62,464 nt of DNA from Blautia sp. (GTDB lineage: Bacteria > Bacillota > Clostridia > Lachnospirales > Lachnospiraceae): assembly GCA_022770365.1 (NCBI GenBank), contig JALEHU010000008.1, forward strand, positions 1 to 62,464, given 5' to 3'. The position numbers and the translations under genes were made by a program. The notes below the pieces were generated by a model that ran no database searches, had not been told where the DNA came from, and worked only from the letters and a program-made list of their open reading frames with translations. Every line of letters starts with the position of its first letter. The stretch's first letter is position 1. Shown here piece after piece: positions 7,816 to 15,917 of the stretch.

Positions 7816-9626
7816 AACTGATTGCAGGTGTTGACATAGGAAATTCCACAACTGAAGTATGTATCGGCGCAGTGGGAGAGAACGGAAGCTTCCGTTTTCT
7901 CTCCAGTGCTTCCCGTATGACCACCGGAACCAAGGGGACTCTTCCAAATGTTCTGGGAATCAAGGCGGCGCTTGAGGAAGCAATGGACAGGATCCGTCAG
8001 CCTCTTGGTGCCCTTGATCTTGTGCGCCTGAATGAGGCGGCACCTGTCATCGGCGATACGGCGATGGAAACGATTACAGAGACCATCATTACGGAATCTT
8101 CCATGATCGGGCACAACCCGTCGACACCGGCAGGTGCGGGAGAGGCTGTTGGACAACTTCTTTTTCTGGAGAATATCTGGAAGGGAAAACCTGGAGTGCC
8201 GTACATTGTGGCGGCTGCAAGCAAGTTTTCCTATGAGGAGGTTGCTGCAAGACTGAACCAGCACATCCCGGAACTGGATGTCCGGGGACTGATTCTCCAG
8301 GCAGATGAAGCGGTTCTTGTGGAAAACCGTCTGAGCAAAAAGATGCCGATCGTGGATGAGGTGCGTCATATCAGCAAAGTGCCGGAAGGCAAACTGGCAG
8401 CGATTGAGGTGGCACTTCCCGGTACCAGTATCCGGATGCTCTCAAATCCATATGGAATTGCCACACTTCTGGGATTGAATGCAGAGGAGACGAAATCCGT
8501 AACCCCCATTGCCAAAAGCCTTGTGGGCAAGCGGAGTGCGGTTGTGATCCGTACCCCTCATGGAAACATCAGAGAAAATGTGCTTCCTGCCGGTGAAATT
8601 GTTTTTCACGGAGATAAGGAAGCAAATGTAAATATTGATGCCGGAGCAGACAAAATAATGGAAACTCTGGCGTCCGCCGGAGAAATCCGTGATATTGACG
8701 GCGAGCAGGATACCAATGTGGGAAATATGCTCCGCAGGATCAAGACAAGCATGGCGGATGTGGCAAAAGAGCATGAAGGCGGCAGTGATATCCGGATTAC
8801 GGATATCCTGGCGGTGGATACTCTGGCCCCGGTGGAGATCTCAGGCTCTCTTGCAGGGGAAACCTGTATGGAAAAAGCGGTTGGAATTGCTGCCATGGTA
8901 AAGACCCAGCATCTTCCCATGCAGAAAATCGCAGAGAGACTGGAACAGGAACTGCATGTGAAAGCAGTTGTTGCAGGAGTGGAAGCTGTGATGGCTTCTC
9001 TTGGTGCAATGACCACACCCGGCACGAAGCTTCCCCTTGCGATTCTTGATATGGGAGGCGGGTCCACAGATGCTGCGGTACTTCAGCCGGATGGAAGTGT
9101 AAAAACAACACATCAGGCAGGCGCAGGTGAACTGGTCTCCATGCTGATCCAGACAGAGCTGGGTCTGCACAGCAGAACAACAGCGGAACAGATCAAAAAA
9201 TATCCGATGGGTAAGGTGGAAAGCCTTTTTCACATGCGTCTGGAAAATGGATCCATGCAGTTTTTCGAGGAATCCATTGACCCCAGATATTACGGCCATG
9301 TGGTTCTCCTTGCACCAGGTGAAATGCTGAAGGTGGAAGAGGATATCCCCATGGAGAAGATTCTGGAAGTACGCCGGGAGGCCAAGAAGAAAGTCTTTGT
9401 GAGAAATGCGCTTCGGGCACTGGAAATCGTAGCACCGGATCATGATCTGCGGAAGATCCCCAATGTAGTACTGGTTGGTGGATCGGCAGAGGATTTTGAG
9501 ATACCGGAGATGCTGATGGAAGTTCTGTCTGATTACCGGATTGTCTGCGGCCGTGGAAATATCCGCGGAGTAGAAGGTCCGAGAAATGCAGTAGCCACAG
9601 GATTGCTTTTATCGTATCTGGGATGA
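7812..9626 (+). CDS. pduG: Diol dehydratase reactivase large subunit PduG
   Basis: PduG is the ATPase subunit of the chaperone-like reactivase that removes damaged cobalamin from inactivated diol dehydratase. The 604 residues match DdrA/PduG proteins. The N terminus AGVDIGNSTTEVC and the later segment LAILDMGGGSTDAAV (about residue 412) are phosphate-binding loops of the actin/Hsp70-like fold, and VVLVGGSAEDFEIPEM lies near the C terminus. Translation starts at a TTG overlapping the pduE TGA, with AAAAGGGG upstream. Partner PduH is encoded 49 bases downstream. Confidence 0.95.
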   Translation: MKLIAGVDIGNSTTEVCIGAVGENGSFRFLSSASRMTTGTKGTLPNVLGIKAALEEAMDRIRQPLGALDLVRLNEAAPVIGDTAMETITETIITESSMIGHNPSTPAGAGEAVGQLLFLENIWKGKPGVPYIVAAASKFSYEEVAARLNQHIPELDVRGLILQADEAVLVENRLSKKMPIVDEVRHISKVPEGKLAAIEVALPGTSIRMLSNPYGIATLLGLNAEETKSVTPIAKSLVGKRSAVVIRTPHGNIRENVLPAGEIVFHGDKEANVNIDAGADKIMETLASAGEIRDIDGEQDTNVGNMLRRIKTSMADVAKEHEGGSDIRITDILAVDTLAPVEISGSLAGETCMEKAVGIAAMVKTQHLPMQKIAERLEQELHVKAVVAGVEAVMASLGAMTTPGTKLPLAILDMGGGSTDAAVLQPDGSVKTTHQAGAGELVSMLIQTELGLHSRTTAEQIKKYPMGKVESLFHMRLENGSMQFFEESIDPRYYGHVVLLAPGEMLKVEEDIPMEKILEVRREAKKKVFVRNALRALEIVAPDHDLRKIPNVVLVGGSAEDFEIPEMLMEVLSDYRIVCGRGNIRGVEGPRNAVATGLLLSYLG

Positions 9627-9675
9627 AACACATATTAACAAAGCAAAAGAACCGGATGGAATGTGAGGGACGGGT

Positions 9676-10023
9676 ATGGTTGTGAATAGACCTGCAATTA
9701 TCATATATGTACAGGAACCGGATGAGGATCTGCTGAGGGAAGTCTGTGCCGGAATTGAAGAAGAAGGAGTTCTTTTTCAGGTGCAGAATCATGAGGGAGA
9801 TCTGGATACCCTTGCTTATGATGCTGCAAACGAATCCATGCTCGGTGCCGGAATAGGGATGACCGGAGCCAGACTTGCCATGCAGATGCAAAGACTTCCC
9901 AGAGGAAAAAATGTATTTGAACTGATTGCTCCGGCTTTCTGGCAATGCCGGAATCTTGGTGCGAACAGTGCGAGAGCAATTAAAAAAATGCCGTTTAAAT
10001 CCATATATGAGAGCAAAAACTGA
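9676..10023 (+). CDS. pduH: Diol dehydratase reactivase small subunit PduH
   Basis: Small subunit of the diol dehydratase reactivase, 115 residues, resembling the dehydratase medium subunit so that it can swap with it during cofactor release. Visible family segments are CAGIEEEGVLFQV, MLGAGIGMTGARLAMQM and the C-terminal NSARAIKKMPFK. The ATG follows GAGGGACGGGT. It acts with PduG and is followed 62 bases later by the cobalamin adenosyltransferase gene, so cofactor removal and renewal are encoded together. Confidence 0.93.
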   Translation: MVVNRPAIIIYVQEPDEDLLREVCAGIEEEGVLFQVQNHEGDLDTLAYDAANESMLGAGIGMTGARLAMQMQRLPRGKNVFELIAPAFWQCRNLGANSARAIKKMPFKSIYESKN

Positions 10024-10085
10024 GAATGATCAGTTTTTTGCGGGATTATCGGAGACAAATCGGTTGTATTTCGGGGGATGCCGTT

Positions 10086-11117
10086 ATGAACATTTATACC
10101 AGGAACGGAGACAGAGGCACTACAGACCTGATCCGTACAAAAAACGTTTCCAAGTCGGATGACCGTATCCAGCTTGTGGGAACCATAGATGAGCTGACGA
10201 GCCATCTTGGGCTGGTGAAAACCATGCTGAAGGATCAGGAAGCGATCCGCACTCTGGAGAAGATTCAGGGTACGTTGATTACGGTGATGGCTGGAGTGGC
10301 AGACCCTTATAACAGAGATTACAAAATCAATGACGATAAGACAGAAATCCTGGAAGAGGAAATCGACCGCATGGAAAAACTGTTTGATCGTCCGAAAAAA
10401 TTTATTCTTCCGGGAGCATGCCGGTTATCCGCGGAAATCGATGTTGCCCGCACGGTGGCCAGAAGAGCGGAGCGTGCACTGGCACTTGTCAGTGTGAAAT
10501 TCGGCGCTGATACCGGAACGAAGAAATTCATGAACCGGCTGGCAGATTATCTTTATGTGCTGGCGCGATATGTCGATGCAAAAGAAGCCGGCAAACTTCA
10601 TCCTCAGGCTTCAGAAACAGAAAGGGTGACATCTATGGGAGAAAATCAGAATGGTACAGCCAGTGAGGCTGTGATCCAGGAAGTTTTGAAGCGCATGGGA
10701 ATTCAGGGAAGAATCACCCTGGCAAGTGCCAAAAAGCTGATCGAAAAGATCGAAGAAGAGGCGAACCGCCGGGGTAAAAAGGCAGTTATCGCCATCTGCG
10801 GTCCGGATGGAAACCCGATTGCAGTCCATGTAATGGATGGTGCTTTTCTTGTAAGCTTTGATGTAGCCTTGAAAAAGGCATATACTTCCGTTGCAGTAAA
10901 AATGACGACGATGGAGCTGAGTAAACTTGCCCAGCCGGGCGGTACATTTTACGGTGTTGACAAGATGGACGGCGGTAAGATCGTTATCTTTGGCGGCGGT
11001 GTTCCGATCAAGGTGGGAGATACGATTATCGGAGGACTCGGCGTCAGCGGCGGTACAGGTGAAGAAGACCACAGCCTGGCAGAGTATGGCCTGTCGGTTC
11101 TGAACGAAGTTTTGTAA
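10086..11117 (+). CDS. pduO: PduO: cob(I)alamin adenosyltransferase fused to GlcG/HbpS domain
   Basis: A 343-residue two-domain protein. Residues 1-180 are a PduO-type ATP:cob(I)alamin adenosyltransferase, with the N-terminal IYTRNGDRGTTDLI ATP loop, the VGTIDELTSHLG segment and the conserved TVARRAERA helix. After a linker near residue 180, residues 190-343 form a GlcG/HbpS (DUF336) domain with GGGVPIKVGDTIIGGLGVSGG; in PduO this domain binds haem. The enzyme supplies adenosylcobalamin to PduCDE. The ATG at 10086 has GGGGGA upstream; the longer frame from 10026 adds a non-homologous leader. It is the last gene of the pdu run. Confidence 0.94.
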   Translation: MNIYTRNGDRGTTDLIRTKNVSKSDDRIQLVGTIDELTSHLGLVKTMLKDQEAIRTLEKIQGTLITVMAGVADPYNRDYKINDDKTEILEEEIDRMEKLFDRPKKFILPGACRLSAEIDVARTVARRAERALALVSVKFGADTGTKKFMNRLADYLYVLARYVDAKEAGKLHPQASETERVTSMGENQNGTASEAVIQEVLKRMGIQGRITLASAKKLIEKIEEEANRRGKKAVIAICGPDGNPIAVHVMDGAFLVSFDVALKKAYTSVAVKMTTMELSKLAQPGGTFYGVDKMDGGKIVIFGGGVPIKVGDTIIGGLGVSGGTGEEDHSLAEYGLSVLNEVL

Positions 11118-11324
11118 TAAATACCGGGTAATGTAAAACAATAAGGAGCTGTTGCGGCATAGAGATCAGTGGGTGCTGCAATGGCTCCGTTTCATTTGGT
11201 TTTCCGAAGAAGCGCTATTTAGTTCATTTGGCTTTCGCCTTGTATTAAGGGCCAGGCGAAAGATTAATGAACCAAATAGCGACTCTGATTTGAAAAAGAT
11301 TCTGGACCGGGTTTCAAAAAAAGA
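11118..11324. other. Non-coding gap after pduO, with a long inverted repeat
   Basis: No gene is seen between pduO and the lon leader promoter. The gap contains an imperfect 28-base inverted repeat (arms 11213-11240 and 11254-11281, 4 mismatches, 13-base loop) rich in CGCTATTT, GTTCATT and CTTTCGCCT. There is no T run after it, so it is not a classic terminator, though it could protect the 3' end of the pdu transcript. The left arm's GTTCATTTGGCTTTC is also partly repeated just upstream near 11190. Confidence 0.6.
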
Positions 11325-11352
11325 TTGACATTATGAAAATTTGGTATATAAT
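11325..11352 (+). promoter_or_regulatory. SigA-type promoter upstream of lon leader
   Basis: TTGACA at 11325-11330, 16 bases, then TATAAT at 11347-11352: both hexamers are perfect consensus. The predicted start is near 11359. The transcript would first meet the hairpin at 11387-11413 and only then the CIRCE element and lon. Confidence 0.8.
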
Positions 11353-11386
11353 TTAAAATCAAACAGTTACATATTTGCAGGATAGC

Positions 11387-11413
11387 TATGCTTCAGTTGA
11401 AGCGTATTTTTTT
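11387..11413 (+). terminator. Hairpin plus T7 in lon leader (terminator or attenuator)
   Basis: TATGCTTC and GAAGCGTA pair (8 pairs with one G-U) around AGTT, followed by seven T residues. It lies only about 30 bases after the predicted start of the 11325 promoter and before the CIRCE operator, so it would end most transcripts as an RNA of about 55 nt unless bypassed. Confidence 0.65.
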
Positions 11414-11423
11414 ACAGATCAAG

Positions 11424-11450
11424 TTAGCACTCAATTAGAATGAGTGCTGA
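11424..11450 (+). promoter_or_regulatory. CIRCE operator (HrcA-binding site) upstream of lon
   Basis: TTAGCACTC-N9-GAGTGCTGA matches the CIRCE consensus TTAGCACTC-N9-GAGTGCTAA at 17 of 18 positions, with the exact nine-base spacer. CIRCE is the operator of the HrcA heat-shock repressor, normally in front of groESL and dnaK operons. A weak TTTACA (11411) to TAGAAT (11436) promoter with a long 19-base spacer would place the -10 box inside this operator. The site ends 31 bases before the lon start codon. Confidence 0.88.
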
Positions 11451-11481
11451 CAAAACTGGGACAGATACAGGAGGTATGATT

Positions 11482-13752
11482 ATGGTAGTGATTCCAACTC
11501 ATGATTTGATTGTGTTGCCGGGTGTGACATTTTATTTTCAAAAGGAATATTTTAAGGAAATTGTCAGGAAAGATGCCGTTGTAGGCGAGGAAGCTATTTT
11601 TCTTATGCTGAAAGAAGACCGTCAGCGTGAGGAAATGAAAGCAGAGGATTTCTATTTCATCGGAGCCAGCGGAGTAATCGACAATATTGACAAAGACGGC
11701 AATGTGGGGATCAAGGCGGTCAGCCGTGTCATGGTTGATACGTTGGATGTAACAACGGAAACAATTTCACTGACTGCAACAGACCGTCCGGATATTGAGG
11801 ATATGGATGAGGCGGAACAGAAAAAGCATTATGAAGCGGTAAAAGCGGCAATTATACAGTTTGTTCAGGGGTTCCAGTGGGGCATTGTGGCAAGAAACTA
11901 TATATCCCAGTGGAAAAGTTTGGCCGAGATGGTCTGCACCATGTCCTATCATCTGAGCATCTCCACAGAAGAAAAATATGCAATTATGGAAGCAGATAAG
12001 ATTTCCGTACGTACTGCCCTGATGGAAAAAGCTCTGTATGAGTTTATTGAGGTGACAAAAGTAAGCAACGAAGTGCAGAAGGAGCAGGCTGAGACTCATG
12101 AACAGCTCTACAGGGAAGAGGCGATCAAGAAGCAGATTGAGATTCTGCAGAGGCAGCTGGACGAAATGCATCCGGAGAATGTATCTGATCTGCGTAAGTT
12201 TCAGCAGAAAATCCAGAATTCGAATATGAATGATACCGCCAGGTTTGAAGCGGAAAAAATTCTGAACCGTATGAAACAGGAAGGCGAAAACGGTCATGAA
12301 TATGGAATGCTGTACGATTATCTTGATTTTGTGACAGGACTGTGCTGGGATAAGGCGGAGTTTTCTGACATTGACCTCACAGAGGCGGAAAAGATTCTGG
12401 ATGAGGATCATTTCGGACTGAAAAAAGCCAAAGACAGGATTATCCAGCAGATAGCAGTCATGGCTCTTAACAAAAAACAGTCAGGCTCGATTCTCCTGTT
12501 TGTCGGTGCACCCGGTACCGGAAAAACAAGTATCGGACAAAGCATTGCAAAAGCTCTTGGAAGAAAATATGTCCGTGTCAGTCTTGGGGGTGTCCGGGAT
12601 GAGGCAGAGATCCGCGGCCACAGGCGTACTTATGTAGGGGCGATGCCCGGACGGATTATGGACGGAATCAAAAAGAGCGGTGCATCCAATCCGGTCATGG
12701 TTTTGGATGAGGTGGATAAACTTTCCCATGATTACAGCGGAGATCCTGCCAGCGCGCTGCTGGAGGTTCTGGATCCGGAGCAGAATTCCACATTTACAGA
12801 TCATTACATGAATGTTCCTTATGATCTTTCAGATGTATTGTTTATCTGTACAGCCAATACCACAGACACAATCCCTGAGCCGCTCCTGAATCGTATGGAA
12901 GTCATTCAGTTCCCTGGTTATACGGAATCCGAGAAGGTACAGATTGCCAGAAAACATCTCCTTCCCCGTGCAATGAAAACTATGGGAATCAAAGCCGCTA
13001 ATCTGAAAGTGTCCGATGAGGTACTTCATGCGATTATTTCTGATTATACGATGGAAGCCGGAGTACGAGGTCTTAAGAAGATGCTTGACACACTTTGCAG
13101 AACAGCTGCTGTGAAGCTTGTGAAAGGAGAGCAGAAATCCCTGACTGTAAGTACAAAACGTCTGAGAGAATTTCTGGATCAGAAACCTATGATCCATGAC
13201 CACATACTGGAGGAAAAGAAGCCTGGAATCGTAACCGGTCTTGCCTGGACACAGGCCGGCGGGGATATTCTTTTTATTGAAGCTTTGTTTACAAAAGGAA
13301 GCGGTCAGATTATTATAACAGGACAGCTCGGGGATGTGATGAAAGAATCTGTACAGATTGCAGTAAGTCTTGTAAAAAGCATGTTCCCAGATAAAGCACA
13401 GCTGTTTGAAGAAAATGATCTGCATGTACATGTGCCGGCCGGGGCTGTGCCCAAGGATGGACCTTCCGCGGGAATCACACTGACAACCGCAATTTCTTCT
13501 CTGGTGTCCCAGAATGCAGTCAGTGCTCAGATCGCTATGACAGGTGAAGTTTCCCTTCGGGGAGTGATCATGCCTATTGGCGGCCTGCCGGAAAAACTGA
13601 TGGCTGCTGTAAGAGCCGGAATTACTACAGTATTTATTCCAAAAGAGAACGAGGAAGATCTGGATGATGTGGCCGATGAAGTCAAAGAAAAACTGGAAAT
13701 CATTCCGGTGCATAAAGTAGAAGATGTTCTGAAAAAAATAGAAGTGATCTGA
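11482..13752 (+). CDS. lon: ATP-dependent protease Lon
   Basis: A 756-residue cytoplasmic AAA+ serine protease that degrades misfolded and regulatory proteins. Order: Lon N-terminal substrate domain (about 1-190), coiled-coil region (190-270), AAA+ module with Walker A GAPGTGKTS near 340 and Walker B VMVLDEVDK, and protease domain with Ser662 in PKDGPSAGI and Lys705 in GGLPEKLMAA. The Ser-Lys spacing of 43 equals that of E. coli Lon. The ATG at 11482 has GGAGG seven bases upstream; an earlier in-frame ATG at 11440 lies inside the CIRCE operator and is rejected. The operator suggests heat-shock control by HrcA. A strong terminator follows immediately. Confidence 0.95.
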   Translation: MVVIPTHDLIVLPGVTFYFQKEYFKEIVRKDAVVGEEAIFLMLKEDRQREEMKAEDFYFIGASGVIDNIDKDGNVGIKAVSRVMVDTLDVTTETISLTATDRPDIEDMDEAEQKKHYEAVKAAIIQFVQGFQWGIVARNYISQWKSLAEMVCTMSYHLSISTEEKYAIMEADKISVRTALMEKALYEFIEVTKVSNEVQKEQAETHEQLYREEAIKKQIEILQRQLDEMHPENVSDLRKFQQKIQNSNMNDTARFEAEKILNRMKQEGENGHEYGMLYDYLDFVTGLCWDKAEFSDIDLTEAEKILDEDHFGLKKAKDRIIQQIAVMALNKKQSGSILLFVGAPGTGKTSIGQSIAKALGRKYVRVSLGGVRDEAEIRGHRRTYVGAMPGRIMDGIKKSGASNPVMVLDEVDKLSHDYSGDPASALLEVLDPEQNSTFTDHYMNVPYDLSDVLFICTANTTDTIPEPLLNRMEVIQFPGYTESEKVQIARKHLLPRAMKTMGIKAANLKVSDEVLHAIISDYTMEAGVRGLKKMLDTLCRTAAVKLVKGEQKSLTVSTKRLREFLDQKPMIHDHILEEKKPGIVTGLAWTQAGGDILFIEALFTKGSGQIIITGQLGDVMKESVQIAVSLVKSMFPDKAQLFEENDLHVHVPAGAVPKDGPSAGITLTTAISSLVSQNAVSAQIAMTGEVSLRGVIMPIGGLPEKLMAAVRAGITTVFIPKENEEDLDDVADEVKEKLEIIPVHKVEDVLKKIEVI

Positions 13753-13754
13753 TG

Positions 13755-13792
13755 AAAATCCCCTGTTTCATATGCGAGAAACAGGGGATTTT
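13755..13792. terminator. Bidirectional intrinsic terminator after lon
   Basis: A perfect 15-base inverted repeat, AAAATCCCCTGTTTC and its complement, with an eight-base loop. The A/T ends give a T run on either strand. It begins two bases after the lon stop codon. Confidence 0.92.
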
Positions 13793-13866
13793 CCAAGCTT
13801 AAAGAAAAGTGATGAATATGATTTAAACTGATGCCGGATGATTATGAGGAAGGTACTGAATGATTA

Positions 13867-13897
13867 CCAATATCTTAAGATTTTTTAAAGATATTGG
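13867..13897. repeat. Inverted repeat upstream of the PAP2 gene promoter
   Basis: CCAATATCTT and its exact complement AAGATATTGG flank an 11-base T-rich spacer. It ends eight bases before the -35 box of the next promoter, so it may be a regulator site or a weak terminator hairpin. No family assignment can be made. Confidence 0.5.
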
Positions 13898-13904
13898 GAT
13901 TGCC

Positions 13905-13933
13905 TTGAGAGTTTACAGAAAAGTTGGTATACT
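13905..13933 (+). promoter_or_regulatory. Promoter of the phospholipid gene group
   Basis: TTGAGA (13905-13910), 17 bases, TATACT (13928-13933). It lies 39 bases upstream of the PAP2-family start codon and just downstream of an inverted repeat. Confidence 0.65.
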
Positions 13934-13971
13934 CTTAATTAGTGAAAAGATTTTACATGGAAGGAGAGTGT

Positions 13972-14664
13972 ATGAAAAAAGTAAAAAAAATATTATTAGC
14001 AATTGTTCCTGAATACAGTCTGTTTCCACTTGTCTTTGCCGTCTTATTCAATTTTACCGTCTATTATGGTTCGCGAGTCATCGCCGGAAGCTGGCAGCAT
14101 TACAATATTGAAAGCAGATTTGATGACTGCATTCCTTTCTGGCCGCCGTCTGTGGTGATCTATTTTGGAAGTTATCTGTTCTGGATCGTCAACTATATTC
14201 TGATCGCGCGTCAGGGGAAAAAAGAAGTCTGCCAGTTCTTTTCCTGTGATTTCCTTTCGAGAACCGCCTGTTTTGCATGTTATTTACTGTTTCCAACGAC
14301 TAATACACGTCCGGTTGTACAATCTACAGGATTTTTTAATCAGATTATGACTTTTTTGTATTCAATAGATGCGGCGGATAATCTGTTTCCGTCTATTCAT
14401 TGTCTGGTAAGCTGGCTTTGTTACATAGGTCTGCGAGACAGGAGAGATGTACCGGTCTGGTACCGGAGAGGATCCTGCTTTATGGCGATTCTTATCTGTG
14501 TTTCAACACTGACAACCAAACAGCATGTGATATGGGATGTGGCAGGAGGGATTCTTCTCGCACAGATTTGTTTCAGATTAGGCAAAAAACAGACAGTATG
14601 GAGAACTTATCAGAAACTGACAGACAAAGTGTACGGAGTATTTTTCCGTAAAGGTACAAAATAA
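13972..14664 (+). CDS. PAP2-superfamily membrane phosphatase/phosphotransferase
   Basis: This 230-residue protein has about six hydrophobic segments. The PAP2 signature is in the reduced form seen in AUR1-like members: FPSIHC near residue 138 and TTKQHVIWDV near 182, giving the catalytic histidine pair. Such enzymes remove or exchange phosphate on lipid phosphates at the membrane surface. The ATG at 13972 has AAGGAGA upstream; an earlier in-frame ATG at 13942 lies right behind the promoter and is unlikely. It directly abuts a YbhN-like gene, and pssA and psd follow, so a role in phospholipid or undecaprenyl-lipid turnover is likely. The substrate is unknown. Confidence 0.82.
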   Translation: MKKVKKILLAIVPEYSLFPLVFAVLFNFTVYYGSRVIAGSWQHYNIESRFDDCIPFWPPSVVIYFGSYLFWIVNYILIARQGKKEVCQFFSCDFLSRTACFACYLLFPTTNTRPVVQSTGFFNQIMTFLYSIDAADNLFPSIHCLVSWLCYIGLRDRRDVPVWYRRGSCFMAILICVSTLTTKQHVIWDVAGGILLAQICFRLGKKQTVWRTYQKLTDKVYGVFFRKGTK

Positions 14665-15699
14665 ATGCAGACAAAAAAGAAAGTGATAGGAAATACCATT
14701 TTGCTGGCGGCTGTATTTGCCCTTACTGTTTATGGTGTTTTTCACGGAGAAGATCTTGGAGCATTAAAAGATTCCATTATGCATGCAGATATCCGATGGC
14801 TGATCCCGGGGGTAGCCCTTGTGACATTTTTTATCTGGGGTGAGTCTATTATCATCTGGTATATGATGCGTACATTTCAGATACATCTGAAAAAACGGAT
14901 CTGTTTTCTGTTTTCTTCCGTAGGATTTTTTTTCAGCTGTATTACACCTTCGGCAAGCGGCGGGCAGCCAATGCAGATTTATTATATGAAAAAAGAAAGA
15001 ATTCCCATACCGGTATCAACGGTAATACTGATGATTATCACCATTACCTATAAACTGGTGCTGGTGGTGATCGGTCTTGGTATTCTATTCTTTGGAAGAG
15101 GATTTCTTCACCATTATCTTAAAGAAATACTTCCGGTTTATTATCTGGGGCTGTCTTTGAACGTTTTTTGTGTGAGTTTTATGACGGTTCTGGTTTTTCA
15201 TCCGGTGATGGCTGAAAAGATCATAATTGCGGGTACGCATATTTTTGAAAAATTACATTTGATGAAACACGGGGAAGAGCGCAGAAGAAAGCTTCAGGCA
15301 TCCATGGAAATATACAGGGAAACCGCAGCATATCTTCGGGGGCATAAAAAAGTGATCCTGAATGTGATACTGATTACCTTTGTACAAAGAATGGCACTGT
15401 TTGCTGTGACATGTCTGGTGTACCGGTCTTTTGCGCTGAACGGCACTTCTATGTGGGATGTGGTATTTTTACAGGCTGCAATCTCGGTTTCTGTGGACAT
15501 GCTGCCGCTTCCGGGAGGAATGGGAATCAGTGAAACATTATTCCTGAAGATATTTGCTTCTGTGTTCGGATCATTGACTTTGCCTGCAATGGTCATTTCC
15601 AGGGGAATGGCTTATTACAGCCAGATACTGATCAGTGCACTGTTTACGATGACTGCACAGATTTATTATATGTTCCGGCGTGCGCAGATACCGGAATAA
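14665..15699 (+). CDS. YbhN/AglD-family integral membrane protein (LPG-synthase flippase-like)
   Basis: The 344-residue protein has about eight membrane segments and belongs to the family of lysylphosphatidylglycerol synthase transmembrane regions (UPF0104/YbhN). Family features visible are GESIIIWYMMR, CITPSASGGQPMQIYYMKK near residue 92 and LPLPGGMGISETLF near 278. In MprF this fold flips an aminoacylated lipid; stand-alone members are thought to move or stabilise other lipids. It starts at the base after the PAP2 stop codon, with AAAGGT upstream, so the two are co-translated. No aminoacyltransferase domain is attached. Confidence 0.82.
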   Translation: MQTKKKVIGNTILLAAVFALTVYGVFHGEDLGALKDSIMHADIRWLIPGVALVTFFIWGESIIIWYMMRTFQIHLKKRICFLFSSVGFFFSCITPSASGGQPMQIYYMKKERIPIPVSTVILMIITITYKLVLVVIGLGILFFGRGFLHHYLKEILPVYYLGLSLNVFCVSFMTVLVFHPVMAEKIIIAGTHIFEKLHLMKHGEERRRKLQASMEIYRETAAYLRGHKKVILNVILITFVQRMALFAVTCLVYRSFALNGTSMWDVVFLQAAISVSVDMLPLPGGMGISETLFLKIFASVFGSLTLPAMVISRGMAYYSQILISALFTMTAQIYYMFRRAQIPE

Positions 15700-15710
15700 G
15701 TGTGATACAA

Positions 15711-15880
15711 GGGTCAAAAGGTCATGTGTTTCATGCTTGCATGAAAAAACATGACTTTGGGACCCGCAAAAACATGAGAAAGTAGCCCAAATAGGGCGGA
15801 TTTCGAATGTTTTAGGATTTCGGGAGCACAAAGTGCGGAGAAATCCGTGTATCAGAGGGGTCAAAATACCTTTTGATCCC
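15711..15880. repeat. Structured intergenic element with three consecutive hairpins
   Basis: Three hairpins fill the gap before pssA: 15711-15765 (GGGTC...GACCC enclosing GTCATGT/ACATGAC and TTTCATGC/GCATGAAA), 15815-15846 (GGATTTC/GAAATCC enclosing GCAC/GTGC) and 15857-15880 (GGGGTCAAAA/TTTTGATCCC). The string GGGTCAAAA opens the first and third hairpins. The layout suggests a dispersed, folded intergenic repeat rather than a simple terminator; no protein is encoded. Confidence 0.6.
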
Positions 15881-15917
15881 AACATCATTATTATGCTACA
15901 AAAGGGGGAGGGTACAA

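Noticed and set aside
11440-11481. Upstream ATG as the lon start
   Set aside because: It lies inside the CIRCE operator and has no ribosome site; the ATG at 11482 has GGAGG at the right distance.
11118-11481. Cobalamin riboswitch near the pdu operon
   Set aside because: No B12-box-like sequence or suitable multi-stem layout was seen here or in the other gaps of the pdu operon; one could exist upstream of the window.
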